Source of the DNA: Bin87 sp963666415
GTDB taxonomy: Bacteria > Chloroflexota > Dehalococcoidia > Lucifugimonadales > UBA3495
DNA: 64,000 nt
Assembly: GCA_963666415.2 (NCBI GenBank)
Contig: CAXXPD010000002.1
Span: forward strand, 248,001-312,000
Direction: 5' to 3'
The notes under the pieces were generated by a model that made no database searches, was not told the origin of the DNA, and saw only the letters and a program-made list of their open reading frames with translations. Positions 29,324 to 37,504 of the stretch are shown piece by piece; position 1 is the first letter of the stretch; each line of letters opens with the position of its first letter. A program made the translations under genes and the position numbers.

Positions 29324-30232
29324 ATGCCTAACCAGGATATGCAGATCGGCGTCGTGTTTCCGCAAACTGAGATCGGCTCCGACCCCATCGCGGTACGCGA
29401 CTACGTGCAGGCGGCGGAAGAGATGGGTTTCGCGCACATTATTGCCTATGACCACGTGCTGGGCGCAGACACCGATTACCACCAGCCGTGGACCGGCGGC
29501 TACACCAAAGAAAGCATGTTCCACGAGATATTTGTGACGTTTGGCTATATGGCCGCGCTGACTACCAAAGTCGAACTGGTTTCAGCCATACTGATCCTGG
29601 GGCAGCGTCAAACCGCCCTGGTAGCCAAGCAGGCCGCCGAGATCGACCTGCTCAGTGGCGGACGGTTGCGCCTGGGTGTGGGCATCGGGTGGAACGCAGT
29701 TGAGTACGAGGCGCTGGGCGAGGACTTCGCCACGCGAGGCCGCCGCGCCGAAGAACAGATGGAACTGCTGCGCCGGTTGTGGACCGAGGAAGTGGTCGAT
29801 TTCCACGGTAAATACCATGACATTACCAACGCCGGCATCAACCCGCTGCCCGTCCAACGCCCGATCCCGATATGGATGGGCGCCGGCAGTCGGCGGAGTG
29901 GCCCCGTTCCGGTGGATCGGGTACTGAGCAGAGTTGGCCGGTGCGCTGATGGCTGGTTCCCACAATTCCAGCCGGACGACCCCCAAGCGGATTCGATTAT
30001 CGCCAAGGTCAGACAGGCCGCCATCAACGCCGGCCGCGACCCCGACACCATCGGTATGGAGCCCAGGGTTAATTACTCCGATGGCGATCCGGAATTCTGG
30101 CAGGCACGGGCGGAAACCTGGCGCGGTATGGGAGCGTCTCATTTCTCCATCAACACCATGTCCGCCGGTCTGACAACTCCCGATGCTCACATCAACGCCA
30201 TCCGTCAATTCGGGGACGTCGTCAAACGCTAA
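29324..30232 (+). CDS. LLM-class flavin/F420-dependent oxidoreductase
   Basis: 302 residues, luciferase-like TIM barrel: IGVVFPQTEIG at the N terminus, YDHVLGAD, VSAILILGQRQTALVAKQ, LSGGRLRLGVGIGWN, PIPIWMGAGS. The GIGWN motif is typical of F420-dependent members. ATG 29324 with GAGAGG upstream is preferred over an in-frame TTG at 29309. Followed 42 bp later by an SDR, a common pairing in catabolic clusters. Confidence 0.88.
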   Translation: MPNQDMQIGVVFPQTEIGSDPIAVRDYVQAAEEMGFAHIIAYDHVLGADTDYHQPWTGGYTKESMFHEIFVTFGYMAALTTKVELVSAILILGQRQTALVAKQAAEIDLLSGGRLRLGVGIGWNAVEYEALGEDFATRGRRAEEQMELLRRLWTEEVVDFHGKYHDITNAGINPLPVQRPIPIWMGAGSRRSGPVPVDRVLSRVGRCADGWFPQFQPDDPQADSIIAKVRQAAINAGRDPDTIGMEPRVNYSDGDPEFWQARAETWRGMGASHFSINTMSAGLTTPDAHINAIRQFGDVVKR

Positions 30233-30274
30233 TTGGCAGCAGTTCAGACTTGCGCGCACACTGGAGGTAACAAC

Positions 30275-31040
30275 ATGGGCCGGCGCTCGATGGCAAGGTT
30301 GCGTTGATCAGCGGGGGCGCCCGTGGTCAAGGCGCGGTGGAAGCGCGGATGTTTGCCGACGAAGGGGCGTGCGTCGTGTTCGGCGATATTCTGGATGACG
30401 ACAGCCGCAGGGTGGAGGCGGAAATCAGGGAGCTGGGCGGCCGGGCAACCTATGTGCATCTGGAGGTAACCAACGAGGCAGACTGGGAGAACGCAGTCAA
30501 TGCCGCCGTTTCCCAGTACGGCAAGCTCGACGTGTTGGTGAACAACGCCGGTATCGTGCTGGGCCGCAGCATCGAGGAGATGACCGTTGAGGAATGGGAC
30601 CGGTTGTTCGATGTCAACGCCAAAGGGGTCTCTTTCTGGGCACCAAAGCATCCTTGGCGTCCCTGCGGTCCGCTGGCGGCGGTAGCATCATCAACATCTC
30701 ATCCACCGCCGGGTTGGTGGGCAACGACTACAACCTGGCCGGATACAGCAGCACGAAGGGTGCCGTCAGACTGTTCACCAAGTCCACTGCCATCCAACAC
30801 GCCCACGAAGGCATCCGTTGCAACTCGGTGCATCCCGGTCCTATCGACACACCCATGTTGACCGAGTCGCGCCGTGGTCGTGCGGGTCTCACGGATGAAC
30901 AGCAGCGACAACGCACTCCGTTGGGTCGCATCGGCCGTCCGGAGGACATTGCCTACGCGGTCATCTACCTGGCTTCCGACGAGTCGTCGTTCGTAACCGG
31001 CAGCGAAGTCGTGGTGGATGGCGGGCGAACCGCGATGTAA
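30275..31040 (+). pseudogene. Short-chain dehydrogenase/reductase with two frameshifts
   Basis: Rossmann motif GGARGQG, NNAG at strand 4, active-site Ser (NISSTAG) and YSSTK, then the C-terminal VTGSEVVVDGG. A 2-bp insertion just after the ATG (30275, GGAGGTAACAAC upstream) and another near 30633 (TCTC in place of TC) put the gene in three frames. If the two insertions are sequence errors the enzyme is a normal 254-residue SDR. Confidence 0.8.
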
Positions 31041-31171
31041 TCCCGCGGACCAGCACTGACGCGACAGCCAAATGGCAGCCACCACCGGTTGACCCCGTCA
31101 AAATAATCTAGACATACAGAGACATACAAAAGGAACGGCGGTCGCCGTCCCTGTTCGCACAATCGATTCAA

Positions 31172-31224
31172 TGGTCGGGGCGGCCAGATTCGAACTGGCG
31201 ACCCCCCGCACCCCATGCAGGGGG
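31172..31224 (-). tRNA. 3' half of tRNA-Pro(GGG), probable attachment site
   Basis: On the minus strand: anticodon arm CCTGC-ATGGGGT-GCGGG with anticodon GGG, variable loop, T-arm GCCAGTTCGAATCTGGC, acceptor strand CGCCCCG and encoded CCA ending at 31172. No D-arm or 5' acceptor strand lies upstream, so the gene is not complete. Such 3' halves are left at one end of elements that integrate into tRNA genes; an integrase begins 87 bp away. Confidence 0.75.
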
Positions 31225-31310
31225 TTTAATTCCGCAATTCATCTAACAGGACAAACACTAGCCCGTTCTGTATATTCCCACCGGCGGAGGGACCAATACA
31301 GACGGAACCG

Positions 31311-32123
31311 TTGGTGAATCAGTACCTTGATGAATGCGACCGTCGTGGCTTATCGCCCAAAACGCTTGAGCAACGTCGGTGGGCGTTGCAAAGGTTGATA
31401 ACGAGCTGCCCCGACTGGCCAACTGACGACGCGGAATTGCTCCCTGTCTTGAGCGATACTGACCTGGCGTTCGAGAGCCGGCGAGATTTGGAGAAATGCT
31501 TAAAAACCTTCTTCCGCTGGGCCAGCAAGCGTTACCAGGTAACCAACCCTGCGCTAGACCTAGCCCCATTGCCCTATCAGAAGCAGCTACGACGGGTTCT
31601 CACCCCGCAGGAAGTGACGCAACTGATTGATGCAGCTCATACTCGTCGGGACAGAGCGTTGGTGCTAGTCCTTATGGATTGTGGCTTGCGCCTGGGCGAG
31701 GTTTCCGCCCTAAAACGCAACGACCTCAGGGATGGGTGGTTGGTCGTGAACGGCAAAACCGGCGCTCGCCAAGTCCCGGTTTCATCGGGCGTGGCCGCCG
31801 AACTTGATACGATTGCCATTGGCCCGTATTTTTGGCACCGGGACGGCGCAGCCCTCAGCTTCGACGGCGTCAAAACCGTGTATAGGCGGTTGTTTCACCG
31901 TGCGGGGATCATAGGGCCTAAGCTCGGGGCACAGACGCTGCGCCATACGTTCGCTACGATATACCTACGAGCCGGCGGCGGCGTCCGCCAATTGCAGTCC
32001 ATCCTGGGCCACTCGAAATTAGAAACGACGATGATCTACGTGCATTTAGCTGGCGCCGATGTTCGAGAGAACCACGCGCTCTATTGGCCGGTGCGGACGC
32101 TGAGCTTGGCTGAGCATTTGTAG
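31311..32123 (+). CDS. Tyrosine recombinase / integrase
   Basis: About 270 residues. N-terminal SAM-like core-binding domain (VNQYLDECDRRGLSPKTLEQ), then the catalytic domain with Arg in CGLRLGEVSAL, HxxR in TLRHTFATIY, His in LGHSKLETT and the nucleophile Tyr in MIYVHLAG. TTG 31311 or GTG 31314 start. Beside the tRNA-Pro half, which it presumably recognises. Confidence 0.9.
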   Translation: MVNQYLDECDRRGLSPKTLEQRRWALQRLITSCPDWPTDDAELLPVLSDTDLAFESRRDLEKCLKTFFRWASKRYQVTNPALDLAPLPYQKQLRRVLTPQEVTQLIDAAHTRRDRALVLVLMDCGLRLGEVSALKRNDLRDGWLVVNGKTGARQVPVSSGVAAELDTIAIGPYFWHRDGAALSFDGVKTVYRRLFHRAGIIGPKLGAQTLRHTFATIYLRAGGGVRQLQSILGHSKLETTMIYVHLAGADVRENHALYWPVRTLSLAEHL

Positions 32124-32126
32124 ACG

Positions 32127-32727
32127 ATGAGCAACCGCAGCACGTTATCGATATTCGTCATCAGAACTTTCGGACCCGAGATTAGCGTCCATTGGATGTT
32201 GGTTATTCTACTGGCCTGCATCACGTTAGCTATGGTGTCATGTGATTGGCTCACGGCTAGCGATGCTTTTGATTTTGTTGCGGATGAGGGTGAAAGCCAA
32301 CCTGTACCAACCCAGACTAGGGAATCTGGAAGTACAACTCTTCGTAATTTAGGGCTGCTGCTCGCCGGAGTGTTCGCGCTCGCACTCGCGACATGGCGGA
32401 GTGTAGCAGCGGATCGACAATCAAAGGCTACCAAAGAGCAATCCGCGACGGCCAATCGCAGCCTTTGGAATGAACGGTTTCAAAAAAGTATCGAAATGCT
32501 CGCGCATGACCTTCTCTCCATGCGCCTTGGCGGTATTTACGCTCTTCATCATTTGGGCGTAGACAGTACAGAGCATGAACGGGCGCGAATTGACCAAAGC
32601 CTGTGCGCGTTCGTACGCCAACCTCCCGGATATGTGGCACCCGGCACCACGATGCGTGAAGATATCCAAGCCATCACGTACGGGTTTTGCATTCGTGACC
32701 GATCCAATCCTCAGACGACTAAGCCCG
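32127..32727 (+). pseudogene. Membrane protein of the pentapeptide-repeat-associated type, 3' truncated
   Basis: Starts 3 bp after the integrase stop. Two membrane helices (SVHWMLVILLACITLAMVSC; NLGLLLAGVFALALATW), then NERFQKSIEMLAHDLLSMRL and GGIYALHHLGVDS through LCAFVRQPP. That block typically precedes pentapeptide repeats in bacterial membrane proteins. An IS1380 end at 32728 cuts the gene before any repeat. Likely cargo of the integrated element. Confidence 0.65.
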
Positions 32728-33483
32728 AATCCACCGAAGCGAGACGTCCCTGTCGTTGACACAAGGGATGATGGGTAAGGGAAGGCGAACGGGCCCAGCC
32801 AGATCCCAATAGATGGGGATGAGGGCGGCGTGAGGGCGGCCACATTGGCACGATGATGGCGGCCGTGCGGCCATGGCGGGCGGAATTCGACAGGCGGTAG
32901 GCAGGAAGTGGCCCTCGCGAACCGAGTTGGCGCGAGTTGGCGGGGACGTTCAGTTGGCCGGATGGCGGGTCAGTGGCAGACGGGCTGCCGTCAGGCAGGA
33001 AATGGCAGGGCGCGCAGTCTTGCCAGGGCGCTGCCGAATTGGTTTTCCCAGGGCCAGCGCCGTGGCAGATGCAAAGTGAGGCGGCGCGCCGAGCGGGTGA
33101 GCCGTCCGGCGAGGGAGAAGAACCGTCGCCGGAGGGTCTTGGTGGTTACCACCGGCTCGCCCAGACCGATGCGAGTTGTCCAGCGGGCCAGGTTATGCGC
33201 CATCACCTGGACGGCCAGCCAGGCAGCGTTGGCGGCGAAGCGGCCCGAGGGGAGATGGTTGAGCCCGACGCCGTACTTGAGGTCGCGAATGGCATTCTCG
33301 ATCTCGGCGTGGCGCCGATGGTCGGCCTCCAGTTCCAGGGTTGCCCCGTCCCGGTCGGTGATGCAGCCGTGATAGCTGTAGTTGGCGAAGAGGGCCAGCT
33401 GGGAGCCGGGCGTGGGCTGCACCCGCCGGACGACGAGCCGCACCGGCACGGCGTCGGGCTCACTCTGGAAGGGGGTGCTGGAA
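32728..33483 (-). mobile_element. IS1380-B remnant
   Basis: Right end AATCCACCGAA at 32728-32738, non-coding trailer, then about 150 C-terminal transposase residues (stop at 32991) highly similar to IS1380-A. The 5' part was removed by ISAs1, which begins at 33484. Confidence 0.85.
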
Positions 33484-34714
33484 CAGGGCAATCGCGTTTT
33501 AGCTGCGTAGGACTTTTAGCAGGTAGTCCTCCTTCCAGCCGGCCTGGAGGCGTTTCCCCTGGATGCCCACCTTCAGGCTCGTTTCGTTCTTGAGCAGATT
33601 GTGCGAAACCTGCCGCAGCGTGGCCATGTTCTGCGGAGCGTGGTCCTTGCGGATCCGGCAATGGTCTTCCCCGAAAGTCACGTCCAGGCTCCAGTGCAAG
33701 GAGTTCTCGATGCTCCAGTGAGTGCGCACCACCTTCAGCAGTCGCTCCGCCGGGGCATCCAGGCTGCTGATGTAGTACCGGGGCTGCACCGTGGTCCCTG
33801 CCGGCGTCTCCCGGCGGCCCACCACCTTGACCACCGAGCGCAGGCCGGGCCAGTCCTGCCCGGTGCTCAGGTACTCCAGGCAAGATGGGTCGCTGATTGT
33901 CCAGCACTCCCGACGTTCTATCCTTCCGTGGTCTTTGTTCAGGGTGGTGGCGTAGTCATGGGGCACTCCCCCGAAGCCGAACTCCTCCGCTCCCTCGAAC
34001 CGGTCCCGCACGTCTTCATACAGTTGACCTTGGTTCTCCTTCAGCGCCAGCACGTAGCCGGCTCCCCGGTCCAGAATCCCCTGGGCGATCTCCTTCTGGC
34101 AGCCCATGGCGTCGATGGTGACGATGCACCCCTTCAGTTCCAGCATTGGCAGCAACTGGGGGATCGCGGTGATTTCGTTGGAACTTCTCCGCGGTCTTCA
34201 CCTGTCCCAGGGTCAGCGTGTTGGCCGAGGCCCAGGCGCTGACCAGGTGGATGGCCCGCTTGCCCACATTGCGGTCGTGGGAACGCCGTACCGTCTTGCC
34301 GTCGATGGCCGCCACTTCCCCGGGGATCAGGTCGGACACCGCCTGGGTCCAGGCCATGAAGCACTGCTGGAACTGCTCCGGGTCCAGCCGGGAGAAGACG
34401 TCGCCGAAGGTGTCGTGGGACGGGATGCCGTGGGGCAGTTCCAGGAAGGTCTGGAACCATTCCAGCTTGCTCTTGCCGAACAATTCGATGTAGACCCAGG
34501 AGTCGGCGCCGCAGATGACGGCGCAGATGGCAATGGCAATGATGTCCAGCAGCTGGTGCCGCTTGCACCGGTCGATCCTGGGGTCCTCCAACGTCCCGAA
34601 ATAATCCATAATGGACGCGCCCTTCCCCTCTCTCATCACTCCTCCCCTCTCCCCTTCATATCACTGGACTCGCATGCCTGGCCAAGTCTACCAATCTATA
34701 ACGCGATTGCCCTG
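33484..34714 (-). mobile_element. ISAs1-family element
   Basis: Inverted repeats CAGGGCAATCGCGTTTTAG and CAGGGCAATCGCGTTATAG, 1231 bp. One transposase gene with a frameshift. No flanking duplication can be read because the left neighbour is truncated. Confidence 0.85.
33499..34639 (-). pseudogene. ISAs1-family transposase, one frameshift
   Basis: N-terminal associated domain MDYFGTLEDPRIDRCKRH, first Asp in AAIDGKTVRRSHDR, second in CIVTIDAMGCQKEIAQ, Glu in RTHWSIENSLHWSLDVTFGED. An extra T near 34178 (GAAGTTCCAACG) splits it into 34155-34639 and 33499-34155. Otherwise about 375 residues and complete. Confidence 0.88.
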
Positions 34715-34756
34715 GTCCCGACTAACTGGCCAGCGATAATGATGCTCCTATAGATG

Positions 34757-35833
34757 TCAAGCTGCGCTGCTGATTATTGCGGCGGAGTTCTGGAGAGCGG
34801 AGAAGACCTCGCGGGCAACGTAGCGTTTGAGGCAACGGATGACCTCGGTCTTGCTCATTCCCTCACCGGTGCGGCGGCACATGTAAGCCTTGGTGCGGGG
34901 GTCGTAACGAAGCCTGACCACGACGATGCGGTGTAGAGCCGCATTGGCTTGGCGGTCGCCACCTCGGTTCAAGCGATGCCGGTTGGTCTTCCCGGAGGAA
35001 GCAGGTATCGGACTCACCCCGCACAGCGCGGCGAAGGCAGCCTCGGAATGGAGGCGTTCCGGGTTGCTCCCAGCCGTGACCAGGAGGGTCGCCGCCGTGT
35101 CAGGTCCTACGCCGAACATGCTGACCAGCGTCGGCGATGCCGTCTGGGTGAGGCGTTCCAGCTCGGCCTTGAGGTCGTGGATCTCCTCACTCAGTTGGCG
35201 GTAGCGGCCGGCCAGTGAGCGGAGAGCGTACTTGGCCGCCGCCGTGGGATTGTCCAGGCGACTGATACGGAAACTCTTGCACCGAGCGGTGAGGGCACCA
35301 GCGGGGAGACCGTCGAGGGTTTCGCGAAGTTCGGCTGGGGCGGTGACAACCAAAGCCTTCATCTGGTTGATCGCCTGGGTGCGGGCCTTGACGGCCGAGT
35401 CCTTGGTGCTCTTGAGCATGCGGATCATTTCGACTTCGCCCTGGCCCGACTTGGGCGTGGCATCTGCTACGCCGGCCAAAACCGACCGGGCTGCCATCTC
35501 CGCATCGGTGGGATCGCTCTTCCCTTTCCGGTAGCGGGTGGACCGATCGGGTCGGTTGACCTCAACGACGGTGTATCCGCGACCGGTTAGGAAACGGGCG
35601 ATGCCAGCGCCGTAGGAACCCGTGCCTTCGATCCCGAAGGCGCGAACTTCCCCCAAACTCAGGGACCACCATTCGAGTTCTCCGTATCCGTGCGTAGTCG
35701 CTGGCGCGTGACGTTCGCCGAGGCGGACACCTTGCCGGTCAATGGCCACCGCCACGTGCTCGTCTTGGTGTGTGTCGACTCCGATGATCACCTGAACATC
35801 GCGATTACCTTCGCGACCGGGGACTCCTATCAT
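34757..35833 (-). CDS. IS110-family DEDD transposase
   Basis: 358 residues, open. Asp in IIGVDTHQDEHVAV, Glu in FGIEGTGSYGAGIARFL, then RKGKSDPTDAEMAARSVL. C-terminal domain: MFGVGPDTAATLLVTAG, AALCGVSPIPASSGKTNRH, and the Ser/Arg region GGDRQANAALHRIVVVRL. A different sub-branch from IS110-1. TACCTCCTG read in reverse gives a CAGGAGGTA ribosome site before the ATG. Confidence 0.92.
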   Translation of the reverse strand: MIGVPGREGNRDVQVIIGVDTHQDEHVAVAIDRQGVRLGERHAPATTHGYGELEWWSLSLGEVRAFGIEGTGSYGAGIARFLTGRGYTVVEVNRPDRSTRYRKGKSDPTDAEMAARSVLAGVADATPKSGQGEVEMIRMLKSTKDSAVKARTQAINQMKALVVTAPAELRETLDGLPAGALTARCKSFRISRLDNPTAAAKYALRSLAGRYRQLSEEIHDLKAELERLTQTASPTLVSMFGVGPDTAATLLVTAGSNPERLHSEAAFAALCGVSPIPASSGKTNRHRLNRGGDRQANAALHRIVVVRLRYDPRTKAYMCRRTGEGMSKTEVIRCLKRYVAREVFSALQNSAAIISSAA

Positions 35834-35869
35834 TGCTACCTCCTGGGAGATGACGCCGCGGTTGGCACG

Positions 35870-36060
35870 CCAGCCAGGTGAGCGGACAAGACTGCGATGG
35901 GGCTTGAAGCCAGGCTCCTATTAGGTCACTGCTCACCGAGGCTGTCGGCACTGTCTGGGCCATCTCGGATCGGGCCGACAGATCATTTTGAAGGCATTCG
36001 TGCCAGTCACATCAAGGGTCAGACCCTGGTCGAGATGGCCGGGACCCATCATCGCAGTCA
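35870..36060 (-). ncRNA. Putative bridge RNA of IS110-2
   Basis: On the minus strand a donor-type loop is closed by GGTGAGC/GCTCACC (35877-35883 with 35931-35937). It contains AATAGGAGC, a GGCTT/AAGCC hairpin and CCATCGCAGTC. ATAGGAGC equals the element's right end, and CATCGCAGTC is the complement of its left end (36050-36059). A second stem GGCA/TGCC (35993-36004) with TTCAAAATGATC beside it may be the target loop; ATCATT there matches the DNA beyond the right end. Weaker than for IS110-1. Confidence 0.55.
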
Positions 36061-36071
36061 CATCATGGAGA

Positions 36072-37503
36072 GTAACAGTTCAGAGTAGAGGGGAAACGAG
36101 CAGCTGACGGCAGGCGGCGAGAGGATTTAGACCTTGGGCGCGCCAGGTGCCGAAGATGGATGCCAGCGTCATCTTGCTCTCGGTGCCCTGCTCCGAGCGG
36201 GTGCCGCCGCTGATCTTGCGGCTGATGACCAGATGGCGCAGGCTGCGTTCGGCAGCGTTGTTGTCTGAAGGCACGTCCGGTTCGGCCACGAAGACGAAGA
36301 GTTCCTTGATGTGGCGCTCGATGCGTCGGCACAGCTTGGCCTGGGTTGCCGACGGGTCGTGCCGGAAAGGCTGGCCGAGGGCCAGCAGTTGTCGTTCCAG
36401 GGCCAGTTGGGCGGTGCGCCGCCGCTTGGCCTGGGGATGAGTGCAGGCTTTGGCCCGGTCGTAAATCCCGTGGACGGCGTCGGCCCACCTGGCCAGTGGC
36501 GCAGCATCGGGGTAGAGGGTGCGCAGGTCGTGGATGTCCCGCAGCAGGTGGGCCCAGCACCGCTGCTTGGGGCCGTCATAATGGTGGTAGGCGGCGTAGA
36601 AATCGCTGACCAATACTCCGGAGAAAGCATCGCTCAGCGCCTCGTCCACGACTGTTTTGCCCCGACCCCGCCGCAGGAAGTAGCGTTCGGTGGGGGTGCT
36701 GAAAGTCCACACGTAGCCGTTGGCCCCGCTCTGACGCCAGCCGGTTTCGTCGGCGTGGACCACTGGGCTGGCGCGGATGCGGTCCAGGATCGCGGCCACT
36801 GCCGGTTGGGCCCGCTGCGCCGTGCGATGGATGGCGCTCACGATGGCCCCCACGCTGAGGCGCAACTGATGCACGGTGTCCAGATACCACTGGACGCTGC
36901 GGATGGGCAGCCGCCCCTCTTCCCGCAGCGTGGCGATCAGGCTGAGCAGGTTGACGCCGAGGCGCTGCTGACCCAAGACCACGCCGCCCAGTTCCGCCGG
37001 AGGTGTGCAGCGCCGTCGGCAGGCCGGGCAAGTCCGAGCAATGTAGACGTGCTCGGTGACTTGCGCGGGAACCACCGGCAGCTCGATGACCTCCCGAGTG
37101 CGCTGGATCCAGCCGCCGGACCGGTGGGCGCCGCAATCGGGACAGTTCTCCATCACGTGCTCCACCCGGTGGGTCGGTGTCATGCGCGGGCGAGCGAAGC
37201 CGTGGCGTCGCTGCTTGCGGGGCCCCTGCTGCGCTGGGGGCTTCCGGCCCGATTTCGCCTTGAGGCCGGGCATTCGGAGCGGGCCGCCCGGTTTCGCCTG
37301 GCCTTCCAGTTCGGCAATCCGCCGCTGCAACCGCTCAATCACCGCCTGTAACTCGGCGATGATGGCAATGAGGACAGCGCGGTCGACGGTGGTCAGGTCC
37401 ACTTCAGTATCCATGCCCTGTATATGACATAACCACCGCCACCCGTGCCAGCGTTCGGCAACCCGCCTTCGGCCAATTCACCTCACCAAGTCTGAACTGT
37501 TAC
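36072..37503 (-). mobile_element. IS66-2 element, complete
   Basis: 1432 bp, terminal repeats GTAACAGTTCAGA at both ends, exact 8-bp duplication CATGGAGA (36064-36071, 37504-37511). Only the large transposase gene is present. The right duplication contains the ATG of the ISNCY-type transposase. Confidence 0.92.
36080..37414 (-). CDS. tnpC: IS66-family transposase (TnpC)
   Basis: 444 residues, intact. Leucine-rich N-terminal helix (VLIAIIAELQAVIERLQRRI), zinc-finger motif CPDCG/CPACRRRC, DDE core with HADETGWRQSG, SDFYAAYHHYDGPKQRCWAHL and NNAAERSLRH. The C-terminal ASIFGTWRAQGLNPLAACRQLL is the usual end of the family. Confidence 0.92.
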   Translation of the reverse strand: MDTEVDLTTVDRAVLIAIIAELQAVIERLQRRIAELEGQAKPGGPLRMPGLKAKSGRKPPAQQGPRKQRRHGFARPRMTPTHRVEHVMENCPDCGAHRSGGWIQRTREVIELPVVPAQVTEHVYIARTCPACRRRCTPPAELGGVVLGQQRLGVNLLSLIATLREEGRLPIRSVQWYLDTVHQLRLSVGAIVSAIHRTAQRAQPAVAAILDRIRASPVVHADETGWRQSGANGYVWTFSTPTERYFLRRGRGKTVVDEALSDAFSGVLVSDFYAAYHHYDGPKQRCWAHLLRDIHDLRTLYPDAAPLARWADAVHGIYDRAKACTHPQAKRRRTAQLALERQLLALGQPFRHDPSATQAKLCRRIERHIKELFVFVAEPDVPSDNNAAERSLRHLVISRKISGGTRSEQGTESKMTLASIFGTWRAQGLNPLAACRQLLVSPLL

Positions 37504-37504
37504 C

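Larger units (their letters stand above)
34742..36062 (-). mobile_element. IS110-2 element
   Basis: Transposase gene with about 230 bp of upstream non-coding DNA (to 36062) and a short right end TTGACATCTATAGGAGC. The right end shares TTGACATC with IS110-1. Lies between ISAs1 and IS66-2. Ends inferred from pairing with its own putative bridge RNA. Confidence 0.7.

Noticed and set aside
31172..31260. Complete tRNA gene
   Set aside because: No 5' acceptor strand or D-arm upstream of the anticodon arm; only a 3' half is present.
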